From: Streptomyces sp. Alt3
Lineage (GTDB): Bacteria; Actinomycetota; Actinomycetes; Streptomycetales; Streptomycetaceae
Direction of reading: 5' to 3'
NCBI RefSeq assembly: GCF_030719215.1
Contig: NZ_CP120983.1
Span: 3,844,001 to 3,908,000 of the forward strand
DNA length: 64,000 nucleotides
How positions within the stretch are numbered: the first letter of the stretch is position 1; the number at the start of each line of letters is the position of its first letter. Below are positions 1-8,439 of the stretch, piece by piece. Below the pieces are notes generated by a model. That model had not been told where the DNA came from. It saw only the letters and a list, made by a program, of their open reading frames with translations, and made no database searches. Position numbers and translations under genes: made by a program.

Positions 1-392
1 GGACTCGGCGCGGGCGGCGGGTACGGAACTGTGGTCGTCCCGCGCGGCGGCTCGACGCTGCGTTCCGGGAAAGCGGGCGCTCCAGCGCGTGAAGTTCACG
101 GAATTTCTGGCCTCGTGTGTCGGTCTGGTCCGCTCGGGCGAGCTGCTTCTTCTGCGGGTCCGGGGGGCCGGTCCCCCTGCCGGTCGGCATTCCGGTCCGG
201 GGTTCCGGGGCCGGGCTTCCGGGAACGCGCTGCCTGGCCTCTTGGTGCTGTCGTTCATCGCTGCCGGTCACTGTAGGTGACTGTCTGCCGGGTAACTCTG
301 TGCAGGTGTGAGCCCACCTATGGTCACACGTCCAGTGTGACCGACCGTACTGACAGTTGCCCTACGGCAGTCGGTCCATCGGCTGAATCACT
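1..392. other. Intergenic region, no gene recognised
   Basis: No reading frame here has convincing protein character. The short frames on the plus strand are arginine/proline/glycine-rich and overlap each other in several frames, as expected for non-coding high-GC DNA. The only clear structure is the dyad at 322-342, annotated separately. The region could hold the promoter of a gene lying to the left of the window. Confidence 0.5.
322..342. promoter_or_regulatory. Perfect dyad GGTCACAC-N5-GTGTGACC, operator-like
   Basis: Two perfect 8-base arms are separated by five bases, the geometry of a dimeric repressor site. No run of T follows it, so it is unlikely to be a terminator. The half-site GTGTGACC recurs at 1920-1927 in the control region between the NADH dehydrogenase and the TetR gene. 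A shared regulator is possible but unproven. Confidence 0.35.
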
Positions 393-422
393 GCCGTTCA
401 CCCGGCATGCCGGGTGAACGGC
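393..422 (-). terminator. Stem-loop terminator of the NADH dehydrogenase gene
   Basis: A perfect 13-base inverted repeat (GCCGTTCACCCGG and its complement around CATG) starts 11 bases beyond the stop codon of the leftward dehydrogenase gene. It is a strong GC-rich hairpin without a U-tract, which is common in Streptomyces. Confidence 0.7.
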
Positions 423-432
423 GGGCCGCGGC

Positions 433-1821
433 TCAACCTGACGCGTCCGGTGGTCTGTCGTCCTTCGGCGGGATGTTCTCGGGAGGCTCCGGATGTAGGT
501 GTCCACGTGCGGCGAGGGCGAACTCGGCCCGCGGATGTTCGAGCGAGCCGAGGGAGACGATCTCCCGCTTGAAGAGCCCGGCCAGGGTCCACTCGGCAAG
601 GACACGCGCCTTCCGGTTGAACGTGGGGACGCGGCTGAGGTGGTAGACGCGGTGCATCAGCCAGGCCGGATAACCCTTGACCTTGCGTCCGTAGACATGC
701 GCGACGCCCTTGTGCAGACCGAGGGAGGCGACGGATCCGGCGTAGGAGTGCCGGTAGTCCTCGGCCGGCCGTCCCGCGAGCGTGGCCAGGATGTTGTCCG
801 CGAGGACCTTGGCCTGACGCACCGCGTGCTGGGCGTTGGGCGCGGTGTCCGTGCCCGGCTCGGACGAGGTGAGGTCCGGGACGGCCGCCGCGTCGCCGGC
901 GGCCCACGCGTGTTCCGCGCCGTCGACGGAGAGCGTGGCCGTGCAGCGGATCCGGCCCCGGTCCGTGAGGGGGAGGTCGGTGGAGGCGAGCACCGGCGCG
1001 GGTTTGACGCCCGCGGTCCACACCAGGGTGCGGGTCGGGAAGCGTGAACCGTCGCTGAGCACGGCGATCCGGCCCTCGCAACTGTCCAGCCGGGTGTCGA
1101 GCCGTACGTCGATGTTGCGTCCCCGCAGTTCCCTGACCGCGTACCTGCCCATCGCCTCACCGACCTCGGGCAGGATGCGCCCGGTCGCCTCGACCAGGAT
1201 CCACCGCAGGTCGGAGGGCTTGATGTTGTGGTAGTACCGCGAGGTGTACCGGGCCATGTCCTCGAGCTCCGCGAGCGCCTCCACACCCGCGTATCCGCCG
1301 CCGACGAAGACGAAGGTGAGGGCCGCGTCACGGATGGCCGGGTCCCGGGTGGCGGAGGCGATGTCCATCTGCTCGATGACGTGGTTGCGGAGACCGATGG
1401 CCTCCTCGACGGTCTTGAAGCCGATGCCGAATTCGGCGAGCCCGGGGACCGGCAGGGTGCGCGACACGGATCCGGGCGCGAGGACGATCTCGTCGTACGG
1501 GATCTCGAGGGCGCCGGTGCCGTCCTCACCCGTGGCGAGTGTGGTGACCGTCGCCGTGCGTTTTGCATGGTCGACGCGTTCGGCCTCGCCGATGACGATG
1601 GTGCAGTGCTTGAGGACCCGGCGCAGTGGCACGACGACATGACGCGGCGAGATCGAACCGGCGGCGGCCTCGGGCAGGAACGGCTGGTACGTCATGTAGG
1701 GCTCGGGCGTGACCACCACGATCTCGGCCTCGCCGCTTCTCAGTCTCTGCCGCAGCTTCCGCTGGAGACGCAGGGCGGTGTACATCCCGACGTAGCCGCC
1801 GCCGACGACGAGAATGCGCAT
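433..1821 (-). CDS. NAD(P)/FAD-dependent oxidoreductase, type II NADH dehydrogenase family
   Basis: The 462-residue product begins with a classical Rossmann dinucleotide-binding motif (MRILVVGGGYVGMYTALRL). A second nucleotide-binding motif, FVFVGGGYAGVEALAELE, lies near residue 170. The order (FAD fold, NADH fold, C-terminal 'TAGVKPAP' and 'WAAGDAAAVPD' segments) matches non-proton-pumping NDH-2 enzymes, which pass electrons from NADH to quinone at the inner face of the membrane. The ATG at 1821 is chosen because it sits directly before the FAD motif; an open frame extends further upstream but is not domain-like. It is divergent from the TetR gene at 2207. The family assignment is good, but the exact acceptor is not shown by sequence. 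Confidence 0.88.
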   Translation of the reverse strand: MRILVVGGGYVGMYTALRLQRKLRQRLRSGEAEIVVVTPEPYMTYQPFLPEAAAGSISPRHVVVPLRRVLKHCTIVIGEAERVDHAKRTATVTTLATGEDGTGALEIPYDEIVLAPGSVSRTLPVPGLAEFGIGFKTVEEAIGLRNHVIEQMDIASATRDPAIRDAALTFVFVGGGYAGVEALAELEDMARYTSRYYHNIKPSDLRWILVEATGRILPEVGEAMGRYAVRELRGRNIDVRLDTRLDSCEGRIAVLSDGSRFPTRTLVWTAGVKPAPVLASTDLPLTDRGRIRCTATLSVDGAEHAWAAGDAAAVPDLTSSEPGTDTAPNAQHAVRQAKVLADNILATLAGRPAEDYRHSYAGSVASLGLHKGVAHVYGRKVKGYPAWLMHRVYHLSRVPTFNRKARVLAEWTLAGLFKREIVSLGSLEHPRAEFALAARGHLHPEPPENIPPKDDRPPDASG

Positions 1822-2206
1822 ACTTGGCCGGGTGCCGGGGAGCGCTCCCCGGGAATCTGGTCCCATCACCATCCCATGACGCAACGGACTCCTGTGTTTG
1901 TCCACAGGCCCGACGAATTGTGTGACCGGAGCACTTCGATCATCCGGTTGCCCGCCGCCCTTCTCCCACCCCGGAGCTGTGCAGGTCAGGTGTGGCGGGC
2001 GGGCCGGCCCGCAGGGGCCGAAACAGGGTCCAACCGGTCCTTGCTCCGATCGGGGGGCGCTCCGTGCGGAACAACCCCCTTCTGAATTGACCCGGGCTCA
2101 ACTATGTTCGTACCCCGTCGGGGTGTCGGATTCGGGCTGAGGTCCGCACACCGAGAGACACGGGTGGGGAAGTCTCCGGGGGGAGACGTCATAACCGGGG
2201 GAAGTC
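1822..2206. promoter_or_regulatory. Divergent control region between NADH dehydrogenase and TetR gene
   Basis: This 385-base interval must hold promoters for both genes. It contains a dyad CCTGTG-N6-CACAGG at 1891-1908 and a GTGTGACC half-site at 1920-1927. A TTGACC element at 2087-2092 could be the -35 of the rightward gene. No protein-coding signal is seen. Autoregulation by the adjacent TetR protein is a guess from layout. Confidence 0.4.
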
Positions 2207-3019
2207 ATGCACATTCAGGATTTGCAGGGGCCGAGCGCTGTCGCCGCTTCTGTTGAGGACCGTGGACGGCTGAGTGCGGTCGGCACGGTCGGGACCGTCA
2301 CGGCGGCGGGGGTGACGGGCGGCCCCGCCCGTTCCGCACCGCTCCGCGTGGACGCACAGCGCAACCTCGAACACGTCCTGCGCGCCGCGCGGGAGGTGTT
2401 CGGCGAGCTGGGGTACGGCGCACCGATGGAGGACGTGGCGCGCCGCGCCCGGGTCGGTGTCGGCACGGTCTACCGGCGCTTCCCGAGCAAGGACGTGCTG
2501 GTGCGGCGGATAGCCGAGGAGGAGACCGCGCGGCTGACCGATCAGGCACGGTCGGCCCTCGGTCAGGAGGACGAGCCCTGGTCGGCGCTCTCCCGCTTCC
2601 TGCGGACCTCGGTGGCTTCGGGCGCGGGGCGCCTGCTGCCGCCGCAGGTGCTGCGTGTCAGGACGGAGCAGGACGAGCTGCCTCCGGCAGCGGGTCCGGG
2701 TACCGCGGACGGTGAGACGCGCGTCCCGCATCAGAGGCAGGGTGTGGAACAGAGCGGCCCCTTCCTGGACGCCCGGCGCCCGGCCGTCGAGGAGGGCTTC
2801 GACGGCGATCCGGGGGCGGCCGAACTCCTCGAGGTCGTGGGCAGGCTGGTGGACCGGGCCTGCGAGTCGGGTGAGCTGCGCAGCGACGTGACGGTGGCCG
2901 ATGTGCTGCTGGTCATCGCCACGGCGGCGCCGGCGCTGCCGGATCCCGCTCAGCAGGCCGCTGCTTCGGCCAGGCTGCTCGACATCCTGCTGGAGGGCCT
3001 CCGCTCCCGCCCCGCGTAA
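2207..3019 (+). CDS. TetR/AcrR-family transcriptional regulator
   Basis: The 270-residue product has a TetR DNA-binding domain at about residues 48-110, including 'ILRAAREVFGELGYGA'-like helix 1 and the recognition segment RARVGVGTVYRRFPSKDVL. The first ~45 residues are an unstructured extension unusual for the family. The ligand-binding half (residues 110-270) is poorly conserved and gives no ligand. The ATG at 2207 has a good ribosome site (GGGGGAAG) and is preferred. It reads away from the dehydrogenase and toward the fused sigma-factor gene 250 bases downstream. Its targets are unknown; either neighbour is a candidate. Confidence 0.85.
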   Translation: MHIQDLQGPSAVAASVEDRGRLSAVGTVGTVTAAGVTGGPARSAPLRVDAQRNLEHVLRAAREVFGELGYGAPMEDVARRARVGVGTVYRRFPSKDVLVRRIAEEETARLTDQARSALGQEDEPWSALSRFLRTSVASGAGRLLPPQVLRVRTEQDELPPAAGPGTADGETRVPHQRQGVEQSGPFLDARRPAVEEGFDGDPGAAELLEVVGRLVDRACESGELRSDVTVADVLLVIATAAPALPDPAQQAAASARLLDILLEGLRSRPA

Positions 3020-3269
3020 CCGCTGCGGGAGCGGCCGGTCACGTTCCTGCCGCACAGGTGCTGCGGCCGGTGGGACACGCCTCCCGCCGGCCGGACGCCC
3101 GTGCGGCCGGGGGGCGTTGCTCCTTCCCCGTGCGGGTGATTTCACGCCCTCCGGACGAGGGAAGACACCCCGGACGAGTGGTTGCCGATGCTCGGGGTTC
3201 GTCGCGGCGTGGCTCTGTGGCACTCTTTCCCCGTATTCGGGTCCGAGGGTGTCTACGGGGGCTTCCGCG

Positions 3270-5177
3270 ATGAGCGGTGAGGCGCAGCAGGAAGAGCCGG
3301 CCGACGGTATCGAGAGCGGCACGGTGCTGCCCGGACCCTGGCCACCGGCGTCCGGCGACAAGGGCGCGCGGCAGAAGCCCGGCGCGAGGCACGATTCGGC
3401 CTACGCGGTCCCGCTCCAGCGCGAGGGACGCGTGGGATCCGCCGATCTCGGGCCCTCCGACGCCCAGTTGATCGAGGGCATGCGCGCGGGGAACGACGCG
3501 GCGTACGAGGAGCTGTTCCGGCGCCACTCGGGGGCCGTGCGGCGCTACGCCGGCACCTGTTGCCGGGACGCGCACACCGCCGACGACCTGACGGCCGAGG
3601 TGTTCGCCCGGACGCTGCAGGCGGTACGCGGCGGCAAGGGACCGCAGGAGGCCGTCCGGGCCTACCTCATGACGGCTGTCCGGCACGTCGCGGCCGCGTG
3701 GACGAAAAGCGCGAAGCGCGAGCATCTGGTCGACGACTTCGCGGTGTTCGCCGCGCAGGCCACCCGTTCCTCCGAGCTGTCGGAGACCGACACCCTCGAT
3801 CTCGGGGCCGATGTGCTGGCCATGCACGAGGCGGACCGGTCGATGGCCATGCAGGCGTTCCGCAGCCTGCCGGAACGCTGGCAGGCCGTGCTCTGGCACA
3901 CCACCGTGGAGGAGGAGTCGCCGAGCGAGGTCGCCCCGTTGTTCGGGCTGACGGCCAATGCCACGGCGGTCCTGGCCGTCCGGGCACGTGAAGGGCTCAA
4001 GCAGGCCTATCTTCAGGCCCATGTGAGCCAGTCGCTGACGGCCGGTGGCGACTGCGCGCAGTACGCCGACCGGCTCGGCGCCCACGCCCGGGGCGGTCTG
4101 CGGACCCGGGCCGAACGCGGGCTGCGAAAGCATCTCGACGAGTGCGCGAGGTGCCGGGTCGCCGCAGGTGAACTGGACCGTGTGAACGCCGGGATCCCGG
4201 CCCTGCTCCCGGTCGCCGTCATCGGCTGGTTCGCGGCGGGTTACGCGGTCAAGGCTGCCGGTGTCGTCGCGGGCGGGGCCATGGGGGCGGCGGGTGCCGG
4301 AGCCGCCGCGGCGGCCACGGGCAGCGCGTCCTCCGGAGGAGGCACGGCCGGAGGGGCCGCGGCGTCGGAAGGGCTCGGCGCCCCGCTGAAGGCCGGGATC
4401 GCCGCCGCCGTGGCCGTGGCTGCCGCAGCCGGTCTCGTATGGGCCCTGGTCGGTGACGACCGGCCGGCGCCGGATCAGAAGCCGGTCGCCAAGCCGCCGG
4501 TCACGGCGCCCGTGACCCCCACGCCCCCGCCGCCGGAACCGGAACCGGCCCCGCAGCCGCCGGCCCCTCCCGAGTCACCGGCTTCCGAGGCGCCGCCCGC
4601 GCCGGAGCCGGCACCGAGGCCCACGCCGACTCCCACTCCGGCGCCACCGGCACCGGAGCCCACGTCCGAGCCCACCCCGCCCGAACCCACGCCGACTCCC
4701 ACGCCGACGCCGACGCCCGCCCCCAAGGAGCCCGCGCCGGAGGTCTACCAGGTCAACGAGCTCGCGTACTCCGTCGCCGGTGACCACACCGGTCCCGAGA
4801 TCCTGCTCGGCCGGAGCAGCGGTGTGTTCTGGCAGCGCGGCGGGTTGTCGATCGCCTCGACGGCGTATGCCCATGGGGTCACCGCGCCCTCCCGCTCGTC
4901 GGTCACCATCCAGCTCAACCGGTCGTGCACCCGCTACGACGCGCTGGTCGGGGTCGACGACCTGACGCTGGGGCTCGGCGCCGTGCGTTTCTCCGTGTAC
5001 GGCGGGGAAGGGGCACTGCTGTGGCAGTCACCCGTGGTGCGCGGTGGTGAACCCGCCGTGCCGTTGAGCGTAGGCATCGAGGGCCTGCGGACGATCCGGC
5101 TCGTGGTGGAGCCGTCGGGCCCGCTCGGCGACGTCGCACTGGCGGACTGGGCGCAGTCGCGCATCAGCTGTCGCTGA
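3270..5177 (+). CDS. ECF-type sigma factor fused to zinc-finger, membrane and NPCBM domains
   Basis: This 635-residue protein joins parts that are normally separate. Residues ~63-140 resemble sigma region 2 (DAQLIEGMRAGNDAAYEELF). Residues ~175-240 resemble region 4. A zinc-binding anti-sigma-like motif, KHLDECARCR (HxxxCxxC), lies near residue 287. Hydrophobic segments follow near 311-340 and 372-392. A ~85-residue Pro/Thr/Glu linker spans ~403-490. The last ~145 residues resemble an NPCBM/NEW2 carbohydrate-binding module. The layout predicts a membrane-anchored regulator with a cell-wall sensing domain outside. Similar fusions are, to my knowledge, known in streptomycetes. The ATG at 3270 precedes the first credible sequence. 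Ligand and target genes are unknown. Confidence 0.82.
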   Translation: MSGEAQQEEPADGIESGTVLPGPWPPASGDKGARQKPGARHDSAYAVPLQREGRVGSADLGPSDAQLIEGMRAGNDAAYEELFRRHSGAVRRYAGTCCRDAHTADDLTAEVFARTLQAVRGGKGPQEAVRAYLMTAVRHVAAAWTKSAKREHLVDDFAVFAAQATRSSELSETDTLDLGADVLAMHEADRSMAMQAFRSLPERWQAVLWHTTVEEESPSEVAPLFGLTANATAVLAVRAREGLKQAYLQAHVSQSLTAGGDCAQYADRLGAHARGGLRTRAERGLRKHLDECARCRVAAGELDRVNAGIPALLPVAVIGWFAAGYAVKAAGVVAGGAMGAAGAGAAAAATGSASSGGGTAGGAAASEGLGAPLKAGIAAAVAVAAAAGLVWALVGDDRPAPDQKPVAKPPVTAPVTPTPPPPEPEPAPQPPAPPESPASEAPPAPEPAPRPTPTPTPAPPAPEPTSEPTPPEPTPTPTPTPTPAPKEPAPEVYQVNELAYSVAGDHTGPEILLGRSSGVFWQRGGLSIASTAYAHGVTAPSRSSVTIQLNRSCTRYDALVGVDDLTLGLGAVRFSVYGGEGALLWQSPVVRGGEPAVPLSVGIEGLRTIRLVVEPSGPLGDVALADWAQSRISCR

Positions 5178-5386
5178 ACTCCCGGGTGCCGCCCGTCAGA
5201 AGACCGAGAGCGTCCTGAGGTGTCCTGGGATCCTGAAGTGTCAGGCCGCGTCCCCTGGCGCGAGCAGAAAGCCTGTGTCGCCCTCGCCCGGCCGCCCGCC
5301 CGGCCATTCGCCTCCCGCCCGCCCGGCGCATCGCCCGGCGCCTGGTCCGGCGCCTGGGAGAGCGGCAGCGGCCGTCAGGGCCGGGG

Positions 5387-7498
5387 CTACGGCTGGAGGG
5401 TGCGGCGGGCCGGGACGACGCCGCCCGCGACGGCCCGTTGCCGTGGGGCCGCCGTACCGGTCCAGCAGGTGCCCCGGCGGGTGACCAGGCGGCGGAGCCA
5501 CAGTTCCGTGGACGCCAGCTCGGCCAGGCCGTCCAGCGGGAGGGGTTCGCCCTCGGAGGCCGCGCGCAGCGCCTTGCGGACGACACGTGCCTCGACCAGG
5601 CCCGCGTCGGCGAGCAGCGGGGCGTCGAAGAGGGCGATCAGTTCGGGCAGGGCTGTACGCAGGCCGATGCGCCCGGCCGCGGTGGAGGTGGCCTGTGACG
5701 GGGTACCCCAGCCGGGCGGCAGGTCGTGGATGCCGGCGCCCGCGAGGACCCGGCGCAGGATCGCGGCCCGGGCGCCCGGCTGGACCCGCAGCGACTCCGG
5801 GAGGGCTCGGGCCGCCCGGACGACCTGGTTGTCGAGGTAGGGGGCGTGCAGGCGCTGGCTGCGGATCTCCGCGGCCTGTTCCAGGATCCGCTGGTCCGCC
5901 GCGTGCCGGGCCAGGGCGGCGCGGGCCCTGGCCTCTCCGGGGCGCTGGACGGAGGCGGGCCGGATCGCCGCCTCCTGAAGACGAAGCGATACTTCAGCGA
6001 GTGCCTCCCCGGTGAGCCACCGCGCGGCGGGGCCCGGCCGTGACCAGGCGAGGGAGGCGAGCGAGGCGTCGGCCGGGGTGTCGAGGTCGGGGGCGTCCCG
6101 ATTGGCGTCGGGCAGCAGGGACGCGGCGGTCTCGAGCCCGGTGCGGTAGGAGGTGCGGGCCAGTCGGCGGGCAGCCCGGTAGACGGCCAGCGGCACGAAC
6201 AACGAGTGCGTGGAGGGGCCTTCGGCCCTGGCGAGCGCGGCGACGGGCCGCAGGAGGTGGCGTCTGCGCCGGTCCATGAGGAGGTCGGCCAGCCGTGCCG
6301 GGTGCGCGTCCAGGACCTGTCGGGCACCGTGGCCGACGAAGTGGTCCGCGCTGCCCGCCGACAGCCGGCGGCGGTGGCGTTCGGCGACGACCAGGGAGGG
6401 GGCGGGCTCGTCGGTGAGCGGCCCGCTCTCCAGCGACGCGTAGGGCAGCGCCTCCTCGCCCGCCGCCACGACCACGTGGTGCAGACGGGGGTTGGCGGCG
6501 ATCACCCTGGCCCGTTCCATCTCGTCCTCACGGCCCTGCGCGGACAGATCGTTGAACGTGACGGCCAGCAGGCGTTCGCCCGCGCCCGTGCCGTGGCCCA
6601 GCACGGTGCCCGGCAGCCCGGGCAGTCCCGAGGCCAGCAGGGCGAGGGTGGCGGAGGCACTACCGCCGGAGAGGTCGGCTCCGATGCCGGGGACGGGCGC
6701 ACCACGGGCCGCCCTGCGTTCGGCGGGCCCCATGCCGGGGACGGGCCCGGGGTCGGGCGGCAGGGTCTCGGGGGCGTGGCGCGGGGCCGTGAGCCGTGCG
6801 CGTACGGCTTCGACGAGCGCGTCCCGTACGCCTTCGACCGCGCTCACCGGGTCGGCCTGGGGGGCCGCGACGGCGAGTGAGGCCACCGCCTCGTACCCGG
6901 TGATCTCGCGCGAACCCTCCCGGAGGATCAGCGCGTGCCCGGGCGGGATCCGCTTGACCCCCGCGTACGGGGTGCCGTCGCCCAGCGCCTCCGGGGTCTC
7001 GGGGCAGGCCAGCAGCGCGGCGAGGTGACCGATGTCCAGCTGCGCCTCGATGAGGTCGGCGAGCGGGAGGGCGGCGGTGGCGTAGGCGGTGCCGTTGGCC
7101 CAGGGCGTGTGGAAGACGGGGCGCGCACCGGCGAGGTCCCCGGCGACGGTGATGCGGCGGCCGATCTGCACGACGGCCGTGTAACTGCCGGGCCAGGCGG
7201 TGAGATGGCGCAGCGCCCCGCCTCGGGCGGCCAGCAGTCCGACGCGGAGCTGTTCGTCGGTGGCCCCGCAGCAGCCGAGTACGGCGAGGCGGGTGGTGGG
7301 TGCCCCCTCCGGGGTCGCGATGGTGACGACCCGGATCTCGTCAGGTCGCCAGTCGCCCACGGCCCAGAGCGGATCCGGGTCTCCCCACAGGAGTTGGGAG
7401 CCGACCGGGTGCACGGTGCGCTCCTCCCCCTGGTGGCCGACCGCGCCCACGGTGCCGAAGCTCGCGGCGATACTGCTCCACCCCACCAACCAACGCAT
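5387..7498 (-). CDS. Asparagine-synthetase-like protein, albusnodin/ikarugamycin-type macrolactam cyclase family
   Basis: The 703-residue product has an N-terminal glutamine-amidotransferase-like fold beginning MRWLVGWSS, and a C-terminal ATP-pyrophosphatase domain with the PP-loop DLSGGSASA near residue 275. The nucleophilic Cys2 of true asparagine synthetases is absent, so glutamine hydrolysis is not expected. This is typical of lasso-peptide cyclases (B-C proteins), which adenylate an Asp/Glu side chain to close a macrolactam. The start at 7498 is supported by a GGAGGCGGCG ribosome site. No precursor, leader protease or RRE gene is nearby, so this is an orphan. It converges with the sigma-fusion gene. 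Substrate unknown. Confidence 0.75.
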   Translation of the reverse strand: MRWLVGWSSIAASFGTVGAVGHQGEERTVHPVGSQLLWGDPDPLWAVGDWRPDEIRVVTIATPEGAPTTRLAVLGCCGATDEQLRVGLLAARGGALRHLTAWPGSYTAVVQIGRRITVAGDLAGARPVFHTPWANGTAYATAALPLADLIEAQLDIGHLAALLACPETPEALGDGTPYAGVKRIPPGHALILREGSREITGYEAVASLAVAAPQADPVSAVEGVRDALVEAVRARLTAPRHAPETLPPDPGPVPGMGPAERRAARGAPVPGIGADLSGGSASATLALLASGLPGLPGTVLGHGTGAGERLLAVTFNDLSAQGREDEMERARVIAANPRLHHVVVAAGEEALPYASLESGPLTDEPAPSLVVAERHRRRLSAGSADHFVGHGARQVLDAHPARLADLLMDRRRRHLLRPVAALARAEGPSTHSLFVPLAVYRAARRLARTSYRTGLETAASLLPDANRDAPDLDTPADASLASLAWSRPGPAARWLTGEALAEVSLRLQEAAIRPASVQRPGEARARAALARHAADQRILEQAAEIRSQRLHAPYLDNQVVRAARALPESLRVQPGARAAILRRVLAGAGIHDLPPGWGTPSQATSTAAGRIGLRTALPELIALFDAPLLADAGLVEARVVRKALRAASEGEPLPLDGLAELASTELWLRRLVTRRGTCWTGTAAPRQRAVAGGVVPARRTLQP

Positions 7499-8439
7499 CG
7501 CCGCCTCCACAGGCTGTGGACGAACCGGCGTGCCAGGACACGGGAACGCCGTCGCGGGACATGCTGCCACGACAACGGCGCCCGGGAGGGGGTACGGGCG
7601 GCGCACACGGGATGCGCATGCGCCCCTGGCAAAGGCCTGGCCACGGCTCCGCGGATTCCCGCGCAACGGAATTGGATCTTCGGGGAGTTGCGGCAGTCGG
7701 CCCCTGAGGTGGCCCCCACCCCGGCCGAGCCTTGGAACCCACGTAATCCGGCCATAGTCGGGCGGCCTCGCCGCGCCCCGCCCGACCGGCGCTATCCAGC
7801 CATTTTCCGATCGCGACGGAACCGCGCGTTTCGCCCCGGCAGCTCACCGGAGACGCTCGCACACCGCGTCCCCCGGACTGCCGGCAGCCCTCCCCCAGAG
7901 CTGCGGGGGCACCCCCGCGACGAGCCGTCCGGTGCCGCGGCGTGCGGGCCGGCGCATCCCCCCGGTGCGCCGGTCCGCACGTCCGCCTTACCGAATCCCC
8001 GCCCGTGCGGCGCACAGTCCGGGAGGTGTCATCACCTCCCGGACCGGTTCGCCGCCCGCGGGGATTGGGGCGGCGGTCTCCCCCAGCCCGCCGAGTCCAG
8101 TTCGGCGGGCCGACCCACGCAGGACCCATCGAAGCGCTTGCGATTCGGCCGGGGCAGAGCGCACGGCCGGGCGCACGGCCACACATCAGGAGCACGACAC
8201 CACGGCGCCTCGCACCGCACGGACAACATTCCCGCCATACGGAGGTCTGCCCCTTAACGGTGGGGATGCGGCGAACTACGCTGGGTTTACCGATGTTCTC
8301 AGCAGGGCGGCATATTCCACGGGGCCTGGCCAAATGCGTGTGCGGCCGGAGTGCCCGGGACCGTAGCTGGGGAGAACACGGTACGAATGCCGCGCGCCCG
8401 ACGGTGACGCGGCAGCCGTCTGTGTGTCGAGGGGTGGCT
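7499..8439. other. Long divergent intergenic region with inverted repeats
   Basis: This 941-base gap separates two divergent genes. No frame has credible protein character. A C/G-run repeat at 7889-7917 (TCCCCCAGAGCTGCGGGGGC and flanks) resembles an intergenic repeat widespread in Streptomyces genomes. A perfect 12-base dyad lies at 8017-8044. The promoter of the NsdA-like gene must lie in the last ~200 bases. I found no RiPP precursor for the cyclase homologue here. Confidence 0.5.
8017..8044. terminator. Perfect 12-base inverted repeat, terminator- or operator-like
   Basis: GTCCGGGAGGTG is followed by TCAT and the exact complement. The stem is strong enough to act as a terminator, but no gene ends here, so a regulatory or attenuator role is equally possible. 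Confidence 0.35.

Noticed and set aside
31..311. Short plus-strand frames at the window start
   Set aside because: They overlap in three frames, are Arg/Gly/Pro-rich, and have no convincing ribosome site or domain.
1891..1927. Rex (redox) operator for the NADH dehydrogenase
   Set aside because: The dyad and the GTGTGACC half-site do not match the TGTGAAC-type Rex consensus, so only a generic operator is annotated.
4600..4740. Short tandem DNA repeats
   Set aside because: They encode the Pro/Thr/Glu linker of the sigma-fusion protein and need no separate explanation.
5178..8439. A full lasso-peptide cluster around the cyclase homologue
   Set aside because: No precursor, RRE or leader-peptidase frame could be found on either side.
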